DNA of 64,000 nt from Planktothrix paucivesiculata PCC 9631 (GTDB lineage: Bacteria; Cyanobacteriota; Cyanobacteriia; Cyanobacteriales; Microcoleaceae): the NCBI RefSeq assembly GCF_900009265.2, contig NZ_LR735000.1:1-64000 (forward strand), given 5' to 3'. Below are positions 46,300-53,847 of this stretch, piece by piece. A model generated the notes under the pieces. The model was not told the origin of the DNA, did not search any database, and saw only the letters and a program-made list of their open reading frames with translations. A program made the translations under genes and the position numbers. Within the stretch, counting starts at the first letter, position 1. Each line of letters begins with the position of its first letter.

Positions 46300-47019
46300 A
46301 TGGGTTTAAAGGCAGTTCTATTTGATTTTAATGGCATTATTATTAACGATGAGTCGATCCATGAGCAACTCATTGCCGAACTTTTGTTGAGTGAAAACCT
46401 CCGTTCTAAACCCGAAGAAATTCGTAAATTTTCTTTAGGACGGAGCGATCGCGCCTGTTTAACAGACCTATTAACCTATCGAGGTCGCGTTGTTAGTAAT
46501 ACCTATTTGAATCAGTTAATTGAACGGAAATCTATTAGTTATCGCAATTATTTAGAACAATTAGAACAACTTCCCCTCTATCTGGGTTTGGAGAATTTCC
46601 TTCAACAGTTACAATTGGCCGATCTAAAGTTAGGAATTGTCACCGGGGCTTTACGGGCGGAAGTGGAATTGGTCTTAACTCGCAGTGGGCTGAAAGATTA
46701 TTTTCCGGTGATTGTGGCTGGGGATGATATTACCCTCAGCAAACCCGAACCCGAAGGCTATTTGTTAGGCCTGCAACGGTTAAACGAGGCTTACCCGTAC
46801 CTGAATTTACAGCCGTCGGAATGTCTGGCCGTAGAGGATACCTGTGTGGGGATTATTGCGGCCGGGCGGGCCGGGATGCAGGTCGCTGGTGTTGCCCATA
46901 CCTATCCCCTCCATATCCTGCAACGCTGGGCCAATTGGGCGGTGGATCGGTTCAGTGATCTGGAATTAGAGCGGATTCAAAAAAATTTTTTAGAGGAACC
47001 TTTGCAATCTCAAGTTTAG
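46300..47019 (+). CDS. HAD-superfamily hydrolase, beta-phosphoglucomutase-like
   Basis: 239 aa from ATG 46300, 20 bases after the corrected stop of the debranching gene. Motif I is LFDFNGIIIN: nucleophile Asp9 is present but the second residue is Asn11 instead of Asp. Motif II GIVTGALRAE, motif III Lys in TLSKPEPEGYLLGL and motif IV AVEDTCVGIIAAGRAGMQVAG are normal, and a helical cap domain lies at about 15-85. Similar FDFNG proteins are common in cyanobacteria. The substrate is likely a sugar phosphate, given the operon with glycogen breakdown. It is not truly fused to the preceding protein; see the frameshift. Confidence 0.85.
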   Translation: MGLKAVLFDFNGIIINDESIHEQLIAELLLSENLRSKPEEIRKFSLGRSDRACLTDLLTYRGRVVSNTYLNQLIERKSISYRNYLEQLEQLPLYLGLENFLQQLQLADLKLGIVTGALRAEVELVLTRSGLKDYFPVIVAGDDITLSKPEPEGYLLGLQRLNEAYPYLNLQPSECLAVEDTCVGIIAAGRAGMQVAGVAHTYPLHILQRWANWAVDRFSDLELERIQKNFLEEPLQSQV

Positions 47020-47031
47020 TTGTGTTACAAT
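47002..47031 (+). promoter_or_regulatory. Sigma-70-type promoter for the tRNA-Ala transcript
   Basis: TTGCAA (47002-47007 region) and TACAAT (47026-47031) with an 18-base spacer, inside and just past the end of the HAD gene. Predicted start is about 47038-47041, at the foot of the hairpin that precedes the tRNA. Confidence 0.5.
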
Positions 47032-47040
47032 AAAAAGTTG

Positions 47041-47079
47041 GAGTCAGAGATCATTCCTCACACATGGATTCTTTGACTC
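47041..47079 (+). ncRNA. 10-bp hairpin with a CCTCACAC loop ahead of tRNA-Ala
   Basis: GAGTCAGAGA (47041-47050) pairs fully with TCTTTGACTC (47070-47079), one G-U. The 19-base loop contains ATTCCTCACAC, similar to the unpaired ACUCCUCACAC motif of the cyanobacterial small RNA Yfr1, but the flanking second hairpin and T-run expected for Yfr1 are missing. It may be a 5' leader of the tRNA precursor. Confidence 0.35.
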
Positions 47080-47083
47080 TTAC

Positions 47084-47156
47084 GGGGAATTAGCTCAGTT
47101 GGTAGAGTGCTGCGATCGCACCGCAGAGGTCAGGGGTTCGAATCCCCTATTCTCCA
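47084..47156 (+). tRNA. tRNA-Ala (anticodon CGC)
   Basis: Full cloverleaf: acceptor GGGGAAT/ATTCTCC with one G-U, D arm GCTC..GAGT, anticodon stem CTGCG/CGCAG with loop ATCGCAC and anticodon CGC at 47117-47119, T arm AGGGG/CCCCT around TTCGAAT, discriminator A at 47156. CCA is not encoded. The anticodon stem-loop overlaps a HIP1 octamer. Confidence 0.97.
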
Positions 47157-47161
47157 TTAAT

Positions 47162-47179
47162 TTTGTTGTACACAACAAA
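47162..47179. promoter_or_regulatory. TTTGTTGT-AC-ACAACAAA dyad downstream of the tRNA
   Basis: Eight-base arms separated by two bases, 6 bases past tRNA-Ala and about 115 bases before the Z1 gene. The tiny spacer excludes a hairpin terminator, so an operator for the downstream gene pair is more plausible. Confidence 0.4.
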
Positions 47180-47294
47180 CAGCATTAGCTAATTGTTGCC
47201 GTTCCTTTTTATTTGACCCTAGGAATGGTAGAATGTATTCTTAAAGTGTAGGTTTTATTTCTTATTCCTATAAGAACTTAATAAGTTGACTATT

Positions 47295-49331
47295 ATGGCA
47301 CAAATTTCTACCCCCGACGAAGGAGACAATGTTGTTAACCTTAGAGAATATTTACATGATGAAGAAAATATTTCCTATCGTGATTTTGATCAGATTCTTC
47401 ATACAGCATCTGAAGTTTTAGAAAGATGTATAGATACAACGCAAAATGGTTCTGGATTAATTTACGGTCATGTCCAAAGCGGTAAAACATCTGTTATTCT
47501 AGCGACTATGGCTTTAGCCGCAGATAATGGTTTTAATAATTTCATAGTAATGACATCTAATCTGAATGATATCTATGAGCAAACACTTGATAGAATTAAA
47601 GGATCACTGGATAGTTTTCAAGTCTTTGGTAAGACAGAAATTAGACAAGCTTCAGGATCTACTTCTGGTTTACCTCTAGCTTTAGTCTGTTCTAAACATC
47701 CACGCAGATTGCGAGAATGTTTAAATATTATTCGGCAATCCCACTGGCAAAACCAACCAGTTATTATTATTGACGATGAAGCAGATCAAGCTAGTTTAGA
47801 TACAAATATTAATGACCAAAATAAGCCTACAAGTGCTGTAAATAAAGCAATTATCGAATTAAGAGATTATCTTAATTCTCATACATACTTACAAACTACC
47901 GCTACTCCTCAAGCGTTGCTATTACAAGATAGTCAAAGTGATTTTAGACCAGATTTTGTAGTAATCACTACACCAGGTACAGGTTATGTTGGTGGTAACC
48001 ACTTTTTTGCTAACAATAATTTCAATAATTCAGATCATATTCGTCTTGTAGAAATGATTGAGCTTGATGAACTGAGGACTAGCAAAAGTATTCCTAATAC
48101 AGTCATAGAATCAATGTTAGTCTTTTTTCTAGGAGCAGCAATTTTAAGAATACAAGGCAATTCTAGAAGATATACATATCTGCTTCATACTAGCTTTAGA
48201 CAGACAGATCATCAGTTAGCAGCAGCATTGGTAGATCAATTTAAGAATGACCTAACAAACCAACTTAGACAATTTCCTAATGACCCAATGAGAGGTGTGA
48301 ATCATACAATCAGAACACAATTACAAGATGCTTACAATGATTTACAGCAAACTTTTCGGACTGTTCCAGCGTTTCAAGCTGTTTTAACAGAAATGGCAAG
48401 ACTAATTACCTCCACCGAAGTTATAGAAATTAACTCTGATACAGGTGAAGGAATTCGACCTACTCCAACACGAAGACATACCCTCTATATAGGTGGTACA
48501 AAAATAGGTCGTGGTGTTACTGTTAAGAATCTTTTAGTTACTTACTATGGTAGAGATGCTCAACAACCGCAAATGGATACCGTTTTACAACACGCAAGAA
48601 TGTACGGATATCGCCAAAATGAACTGCCGGCTACTCGGATTTATTTACCAGATCATTTAGCTCAGAGATTTGTTGATATCCATAGCAGTGATGATTCAGT
48701 TAGAGAGCAGTGCCAAGCAACTAATTTACCTATTCAAACAATTCCTTTAGTGACAAGAGGAATGAGACCAACCCGCCGTAATGTTTTAAATGAAAACACA
48801 GTTGATTTAGTCACTTATCAAGGTGGAAGCCAGTATTTCCCACCGCTACCAATATCTGATCCCAAGATTTTAGGCAATCAAACCCAAGAACTTGATACCC
48901 TGTTATCTGTGACTAAATATCCTAATCTACAACAACAATACACGGTAACAGTTGATGATATTTTAGAGATTTTGCAATTTAAATACCAAACACCCCAATC
49001 AGTTGTCTCTTGGGACGATGATTTGATTTGGCAAGCCATTTCTGCACTGCAAAATCAAGATAAATATCAAAATACTGGCTCATTAGTTATTATTAATCGA
49101 AATTCCGATTTAGAGAAAGCTGGGAGCCGAAGTTATCAGCAACTTAGTAACGTTATACCAGGTGGTCAGGGAAATATACCTTATGGTATTAATCCTAATT
49201 ATCCTGCATTACTAATGACTCGATTAAGGGGTGAACTTAATCCTCCAGGTGGATGGCATGGAGTACCTTTCTGGGTTCCTGTTATCCGATTTCCCGATGG
49301 TAACTATGCGTTTTCTGTAAATAAAAGCTGA
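47295..49331 (+). CDS. Z1-domain SF2-like ATPase, putative defence protein
   Basis: 678 aa from ATG 47295 (a TTG three codons upstream is in frame). Helicase-like motifs are in order: Walker A GHVQSGKTS (about 58-66), Walker B IIIDDEADQ (about 157-165), LQTTATPQALL (motif III-like), then IGGTKIGRGVTVKNLLVTYY (motif V) and VLQHARMYGYR (motif VI). The region around motifs V/VI is the Z1 domain, known from restriction- and MORC/MutL-ATPase-containing defence neighbourhoods and once described as a putative endonuclease. The N-terminal ~55 residues are unique. No methyltransferase, Vsr-like or MORC partner is beside it; instead a Uma2 gene follows after 15 bases. Its place just after tRNA-Ala suggests acquired DNA. 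Confidence 0.8.
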   Translation: MAQISTPDEGDNVVNLREYLHDEENISYRDFDQILHTASEVLERCIDTTQNGSGLIYGHVQSGKTSVILATMALAADNGFNNFIVMTSNLNDIYEQTLDRIKGSLDSFQVFGKTEIRQASGSTSGLPLALVCSKHPRRLRECLNIIRQSHWQNQPVIIIDDEADQASLDTNINDQNKPTSAVNKAIIELRDYLNSHTYLQTTATPQALLLQDSQSDFRPDFVVITTPGTGYVGGNHFFANNNFNNSDHIRLVEMIELDELRTSKSIPNTVIESMLVFFLGAAILRIQGNSRRYTYLLHTSFRQTDHQLAAALVDQFKNDLTNQLRQFPNDPMRGVNHTIRTQLQDAYNDLQQTFRTVPAFQAVLTEMARLITSTEVIEINSDTGEGIRPTPTRRHTLYIGGTKIGRGVTVKNLLVTYYGRDAQQPQMDTVLQHARMYGYRQNELPATRIYLPDHLAQRFVDIHSSDDSVREQCQATNLPIQTIPLVTRGMRPTRRNVLNENTVDLVTYQGGSQYFPPLPISDPKILGNQTQELDTLLSVTKYPNLQQQYTVTVDDILEILQFKYQTPQSVVSWDDDLIWQAISALQNQDKYQNTGSLVIINRNSDLEKAGSRSYQQLSNVIPGGQGNIPYGINPNYPALLMTRLRGELNPPGGWHGVPFWVPVIRFPDGNYAFSVNKS

Positions 49332-49346
49332 AATAGAGGTTTTTAT

Positions 49347-49955
49347 ATGATTCAAACTATATCGAAGTTAATCAATTTTGATCAGTTTCTGGACTGGAAA
49401 CCTGAAAGCGGACAATACGAACTACATCAGGGAGTTGTTGTTGAAATGCCAAATCCAACGGGTAAACATTCAGCGATCGCCGGTTTTCTGACTATTGAGT
49501 TAGGTTTAGAAATCAGACGACTACAACTTCCTTACTTGATTCCCAAAGAATGTACAATTAAATTTAGCAATAACTCTGGCTACGATCCTGATCTGATTAT
49601 ATTAGATAAACAAGCCGTAGAAGCCAATGAATCTCGATGGGAAAGAGAATCAGTTATTACTCAAGGAGATTCCATAAAATTAGTTGTTGAAGTTGTCAGC
49701 ACCAACTGGCGCGATGATTACGCCCACAAAATGATTGATTATGAAGCATTAGGCATTGCTGAATATTGGATTGTTGATTATTTGGGGTTAGGAGGTAGCC
49801 GTTATATTGGTTCTCCCAAACAGCCAACTTTATCAGTTTATAAGTTGATTGATGGTGAGTATCAAATCAAGCTATTTCGAGACAATGAAAGAGTGGAATC
49901 AGTAGTTTTTCCAGAATTAAATGTGACCGCCGGGCAGATTTTCAAGGGTGGGTAA
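49347..49955 (+). CDS. Uma2-family PD-(D/E)xK-like protein
   Basis: 202 aa. The family core is complete: YDPDLIILD (Asp), KLVVEVVSTNWRDDYAHK (Glu and Lys) and YEALGIAEYWIVDY, with a longer loop GLGGSRYIGSPKQ. Uma2 proteins share the restriction-endonuclease fold; their biological role is not settled. It starts 15 bases after the Z1 ATPase stop, so the two are probably translated from one mRNA. Whether they act together is inference, since lone Uma2 genes are abundant in cyanobacteria. Confidence 0.85.
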   Translation: MIQTISKLINFDQFLDWKPESGQYELHQGVVVEMPNPTGKHSAIAGFLTIELGLEIRRLQLPYLIPKECTIKFSNNSGYDPDLIILDKQAVEANESRWERESVITQGDSIKLVVEVVSTNWRDDYAHKMIDYEALGIAEYWIVDYLGLGGSRYIGSPKQPTLSVYKLIDGEYQIKLFRDNERVESVVFPELNVTAGQIFKGG

Positions 49956-49972
49956 GTATTCATAATTCTGCT

Positions 49973-51535
49973 TCAATCATCCTCTAGTTTCAGTAATTGT
50001 TGGTCAAGGATTTGGATACGCTTTTGGGCAACTGTTTCTGATAAAATTCGTTTCCGCATTGCTTCATTAAGAACCCCTTTTTCCGCTAAGAGTAAACGCC
50101 GCCGAATCGCGTCTAATTTACTAATATAATCTCCCTTAGACTGTTCAAAATCTACCGGACGCCGATTATAAAATTCTCGCAAAGACTTTTCGGATCGGGC
50201 TATTTTTACCTGATAAGTGGAACGCATTTCTTCATAGACCGATTTAGGTAAAATTCCCGACTTTAATAAACTATCCAATTCATCCTGGGCGGCTTTAGCG
50301 GTAATTAATTCCGCTTGCCATTCTTCCACCCGTTGCTGTGTCAAAGAAACCGTTGATAAATTCAAACGTTTAACCACCCCAGGTAAACTTAAACCTTGCC
50401 CGACTAAGGAAACTAAAACACTACCAAAAACCAGGGTAATTAAAATATCCCGTCCCGGAAGTGTGGTCGGTAAACTTAAAGCCAAAGCCATGGATAGGGA
50501 GCCCTTAATATTCCCAAAAAATAACAAATGTTGCCAACGCAGAGGAATTACCCGGTCAAACCGACTCGCCAACGCTAACAGGGGATATACCGTTAAACCC
50601 CGGGCGACTTGGTAAACTAAAACCGCTAACAAAACCGCAGGTAAGGTTTGCCAGAAAGTTACGAGGTTGATTTCTACCCCAATTAATAGAAAAATAAAGG
50701 TATTAACAGTAAAACCCGCATATTCCCAGAAACTCAATAGGGTAATCCGACTGGAGGCTGTGGTTTGGCGAGACAGTCCCAGATTTCCAAAAATTAATCC
50801 CGCTACGACTACCGCCACCGCACCGGATACCCCTAGCAAATGTCCGACCTGAAAAGTGCCTAATGCTACGGCTACGGTGAGTAATAGACTATTCAGGGGA
50901 TCATCTAACCGGGCAAATATAGGGATAGTTAAGTAGCCTAAGACCAACCCCACCAGACTCCCGCCAACGGAGCTAAACAGCAGTTGTTGGAAGCCTTCTA
51001 GGACAGTAAGGGAACCTGTGGTATAAAATTGGGCAATCAAATCAAAGCACACCAGAGCCGCCGCATCGTTAAACAGGGTTTCCCCCTCCACAATAGTTGA
51101 AAGTCTCGACGGGACTGGAATTTCCTTAAAGACGGCAATCATGGAAACCGTATCGGTGTTGGCTAACATCACCCCCATAAATAAGGCGGGTATCCAATCG
51201 AGTCCTAGGCCAAATTTCAATAAAACGGCAATAATTCCACCGGAACAAATCGCCCCAGGGCCAGCTAACAGGGCAATGGGTTTAAAGGTGCTGCGGAGAC
51301 GACTGACATCGGTATTAATCCCGGCTTCAAAGAGGAGAATGGGTAAAAATAGATTGAACACTAAAACCGGATCTAAACCCACGGATTTAGAGAGAAATCC
51401 TGAAAAGGGCAAACCAGCCAGCACTAAACCTGTAACGTAGGGAATCCCAATCTTGCGGGAAAATAGTGCCACACCCGTCGAAACCAGTAGGAGAATAATT
51501 GAAATCCTGACTAATTCGGTAACATCCACTCTCAA
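49973..51535 (-). CDS. NhaP-type (CPA1) sodium/proton antiporter
   Basis: 520 aa: twelve or so membrane segments over residues 8-400, then a ~110-residue charged cytoplasmic tail with coiled-coil character (KAAQDELDSLLKSG, RIQILDQQLLKLE). Family signatures: LFEAGINTD, MGVMLANTDTVSMIAVFKE and GETLFNDAAALVCFD, the last holding the Asn-Asp pair used in ion binding. GVEIN and LFFGNIKGSLSMALALSLP follow. It exchanges sodium or potassium for protons across the plasma or thylakoid membrane. Divergent from a TrkA-type NAD-binding protein, which may regulate it. Confidence 0.88.
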   Translation of the reverse strand: MRVDVTELVRISIILLLVSTGVALFSRKIGIPYVTGLVLAGLPFSGFLSKSVGLDPVLVFNLFLPILLFEAGINTDVSRLRSTFKPIALLAGPGAICSGGIIAVLLKFGLGLDWIPALFMGVMLANTDTVSMIAVFKEIPVPSRLSTIVEGETLFNDAAALVCFDLIAQFYTTGSLTVLEGFQQLLFSSVGGSLVGLVLGYLTIPIFARLDDPLNSLLLTVAVALGTFQVGHLLGVSGAVAVVVAGLIFGNLGLSRQTTASSRITLLSFWEYAGFTVNTFIFLLIGVEINLVTFWQTLPAVLLAVLVYQVARGLTVYPLLALASRFDRVIPLRWQHLLFFGNIKGSLSMALALSLPTTLPGRDILITLVFGSVLVSLVGQGLSLPGVVKRLNLSTVSLTQQRVEEWQAELITAKAAQDELDSLLKSGILPKSVYEEMRSTYQVKIARSEKSLREFYNRRPVDFEQSKGDYISKLDAIRRRLLLAEKGVLNEAMRKRILSETVAQKRIQILDQQLLKLEDD

Positions 51536-51621
51536 TACTGCTCAATAATAAGTCTTTAAATATTAACAATTAACCTTGCCAGACGGTAAGATTAATGTCA
51601 ACCCAAAATTAAGGCATTGCT

Positions 51622-52302
51622 ATGTATGTTCTAATCGGTGGCGGGGGATTAGTGGGGTTAAGTTTAGCCCAAAAGTTACTAGAACTTGGCCATACGGTGG
51701 CAGTAATTGATATTGATCCCACGGCCTGTCGTTATGCCCGGGAAAAAATTGGGGCGATGGCATTTGAAGGGAGTGCGGTGAGTACGGATGTGTTATTGGA
51801 GGCCGGAATTCGGAAGGCGACTTCTTTGGCGGCGATGCTCAGAAGTGATGCCCTGAATTTAGCCATGGTCACCCTCGCGAAACATTACGGAGTTCCCCAT
51901 ATTTTAAGTCGGATGCGCCACCCCGATTTTGCCGAGCCGTTGCGTTTGTCGGGCGCTAATCATATTGTGAGTACCGTGGAATTAGGGGTATCTACGATGG
52001 TGAATGCCATTGAGTATCCGCAAGTGGAATCGATGATGCACTTTGAGCAAGGACAAATTGAGGTGCTCAAGCTGCCGATTCCTAATCGTTGTCGTGTTGC
52101 AGGTCGGAGTGTGGCGGAAATTGCTCAGGATGCACGGTTTCCCGAGAGTTCTCTCATTGTCGGTTATCAACCTCACCCCCACGATGATTTGATGATTCCG
52201 AATGGGAGTACGGTTTTAGAACCCGGGTCTACTGTATTAATTGTGACTAAACCGGGATCATTACATCAAATGATTGATTTTATCGGTGTATCTCCATCTT
52301 AA
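51622..52302 (+). CDS. TrkA-type RCK potassium-uptake regulator
   Basis: 226 aa, about half of E. coli TrkA: one TrkA_N Rossmann domain (GGGGLVGLSLAQKLLELGHTV, nucleotide-binding acidic Asp in VIDIDP) and one TrkA_C domain (about 140-220). Such proteins sit on potassium channels, transporters or antiporters and sense NAD(H) or ATP. The divergent partner 87 bases away is a cation/proton antiporter, which makes a regulatory pair plausible; this is inference from context. Confidence 0.88.
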   Translation: MYVLIGGGGLVGLSLAQKLLELGHTVAVIDIDPTACRYAREKIGAMAFEGSAVSTDVLLEAGIRKATSLAAMLRSDALNLAMVTLAKHYGVPHILSRMRHPDFAEPLRLSGANHIVSTVELGVSTMVNAIEYPQVESMMHFEQGQIEVLKLPIPNRCRVAGRSVAEIAQDARFPESSLIVGYQPHPHDDLMIPNGSTVLEPGSTVLIVTKPGSLHQMIDFIGVSPS

Positions 52303-52376
52303 AATTCCTTTGTGTCTTCGTGTCTTTGTGGTTAAATTCAGCCTAATCCTTACCTAAATAAAATTGATTAGATTAG

Positions 52377-53057
52377 TTAAATCTTTAACTCTTTTTGCAT
52401 TAATCGCTGTTTCAAAGGTTCAGGATCACCCCGACCAACCACTTGACCATTTTCTAATAAAAACGCCCCATCACTATAGTTTAATTCCTCTAAACGGTGT
52501 GTTACCCATAGGGCGGTGATGCCGCGGGTTTTTACTAACCGTTGGACTTCAACGACTAAATCATTTTGACTATCGGGATCTAATAATGCTGTGGGTTCAT
52601 CTAATAATAATACTTGGCAATGTCGGGCTAAGGCTCCGGCGATCGCAATTCTTTGTTTTTGACCCCCACTTAAGGCATAAATCGGACGTCGCTGTAACTC
52701 CAATAATTTCACCGCCGTTAAGGCATCTTCTACCCGTTGTTTCACTTCAACCCAGGGTAACTTATCCTCCACTAATCCAAAGGCTACATCCGCCCCTACC
52801 GTTGGCATAACTAATTGATGATCAGGATTTTGAAACACAAACCCCACCCGTCCTTGGAGTTGGATTTCTCCCGATTTCGACTCTAATAACCCGGCTAATA
52901 GTCTCAATAAGGTGGATTTTCCACTGCCATTAGTCCCTAAAAGCATCCAAAACTGACCTGGAGGAACATCCAGGGAACAGGATTTTAAGACCTGCGCCCC
53001 GCTTGGCCAACTAAAGCATAGTTCTTGTACCCGTATCGCTGGACTTGAAGATTCCAT
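52377..53057 (-). CDS. ABC transporter ATPase of the ECF (energy-coupling factor) type
   Basis: 226 aa. Walker A LGTNGSGKST (about 38-47), Q-loop VFQNPDHQLVMPTV typical of ECF ATPases (EcfA/CbiO), signature ALSGGQKQRIAIAGAL, Walker B VLLLDEPTALLD and switch His in WVTHRLEEL. It would power vitamin or metal uptake with a membrane T-component and an S-component that are not in the window. Small downstream gene UPF0367 lies 17 bases upstream in transcription order. Confidence 0.9.
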   Translation of the reverse strand: MESSSPAIRVQELCFSWPSGAQVLKSCSLDVPPGQFWMLLGTNGSGKSTLLRLLAGLLESKSGEIQLQGRVGFVFQNPDHQLVMPTVGADVAFGLVEDKLPWVEVKQRVEDALTAVKLLELQRRPIYALSGGQKQRIAIAGALARHCQVLLLDEPTALLDPDSQNDLVVEVQRLVKTRGITALWVTHRLEELNYSDGAFLLENGQVVGRGDPEPLKQRLMQKELKI

Positions 53058-53074
53058 GCTCGTTGTTGTTCCCT

Positions 53075-53344
53075 CTATTCTGCCTTTGCACCCACAAAAC
53101 CCGGAGGTCTCCCCGCGGCATTTCCTCCGGTTTTATCGGAAATTTGTACCGCAGAAATCTCACTACTGAGAATTGCCAGTTTCTTATCTGTGATTTTATC
53201 GCAGGTAAATTCTAAGACCTGGGCATTTCCTCCCCGGAGTGCCTCTAAAATCTGATTGTAAGCCCCTTGGGCATCCTCAGCAGATTTTTTTTGAATCGAT
53301 AAAGGGGTGGGAGTGTATTTAACAATAATGTCTACGGTGAACAT
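53075..53344 (-). CDS. UPF0367 family protein
   Basis: 89 aa protein conserved in cyanobacteria, function unknown. The signature stretch TPLSIQKKSAEDAQGAYNQI and the end SAVQISDKTGGNAAGRPPGF are recognisable. No signal peptide or membrane segment. It precedes the ECF ATPase by 17 bases on the same strand, so the two may be co-transcribed. Confidence 0.85.
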   Translation of the reverse strand: MFTVDIIVKYTPTPLSIQKKSAEDAQGAYNQILEALRGGNAQVLEFTCDKITDKKLAILSSEISAVQISDKTGGNAAGRPPGFVGAKAE

Positions 53345-53395
53345 AGGATCTCAAAAACCGTTAATAATTTCAATTTCTTACTATATCGTTTCCAG

Positions 53396-53764
53396 CTAAC
53401 CCTGAACCGCATATTGTTGTAACTGATTCAGAGAAACCACTTCTAACGCCCTAGCATGGGTTGATTCTAACACCACCGGGGGCGCGACGCCCGCATCCAG
53501 GGCTTCTTGCCAACGGGAGGCACACAAACACCACCGATCCCCCGATTTTAACCCCGGAAACCCAAAGGCCGGGACGGGGGTGCTCAGGTCATTTCCTTGG
53601 GCTTTTGTATATTCCAGGAATGCTGGGGTCACTTGGGCACAAATCACATGAACACCCAAATCCTGTCCCCCAGTATAACAAAACCCATCACGATAAAATC
53701 CGGTCATCGGATCGGAGCAACACATTTCCAATTTTCCGCCTAAAACATTTCTGGCTTCTTGCAT
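53396..53764 (-). CDS. DUF2237 protein
   Basis: 122 aa, a small domain found in many bacteria: NVLGGKLEMCCSDPMTGFYRDG, HVICAQVTPAFLEYTKAQGND, FPGLKSGDRWCLCASRW and LESTHARALEVV. Several conserved Cys and the Asp/Arg of GFYRDG could bind a metal or substrate; no function is established. It is followed by UPF0367 after 51 bases. Confidence 0.88.
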   Translation of the reverse strand: MQEARNVLGGKLEMCCSDPMTGFYRDGFCYTGGQDLGVHVICAQVTPAFLEYTKAQGNDLSTPVPAFGFPGLKSGDRWCLCASRWQEALDAGVAPPVVLESTHARALEVVSLNQLQQYAVQG

Positions 53765-53808
53765 TATTTTTCTCTCAACTTCAATTCACTCTACCTTAAA
53801 TCATATCC

Positions 53809-53845
53809 CCGTTGTTGCGCCGTTGTTGCGCTTCAGCGCATCTTA
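53809..53845 (+). repeat. REP-like palindromic repeat, copy 3
   Basis: Shares 33 bases with 8980-9012, including the doubled GTTGTTGCGC and TGCGCTTCAGCGCA. It lies two bases past the aminotransferase stop codon, in opposite orientation to that gene. Confidence 0.7.
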
Positions 53846-53847
53846 AA

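Noticed and set aside
45344-46373. Several open frames in other frames of the debranching gene
   Set aside because: No ribosome sites or family features; they are shadows of the coding strand.
44290-47019. A natural bifunctional debranching enzyme-HAD phosphatase fusion
   Set aside because: The conserved end of the first enzyme is present in the adjacent frame with its own stop, and the HAD gene has its own start; a one-base frameshift explains the join.
47041-47079. Calling the hairpin before the tRNA a Yfr1 gene
   Set aside because: Only the loop motif is similar; the two-hairpin layout and terminator of Yfr1 are missing.
47157-49970. A tRNA-bounded integrative island with att sites around Z1-Uma2
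   Set aside because: No repeat of the tRNA 3' end (TTCGAATCCCC) is visible after the Uma2 gene and there is no integrase.
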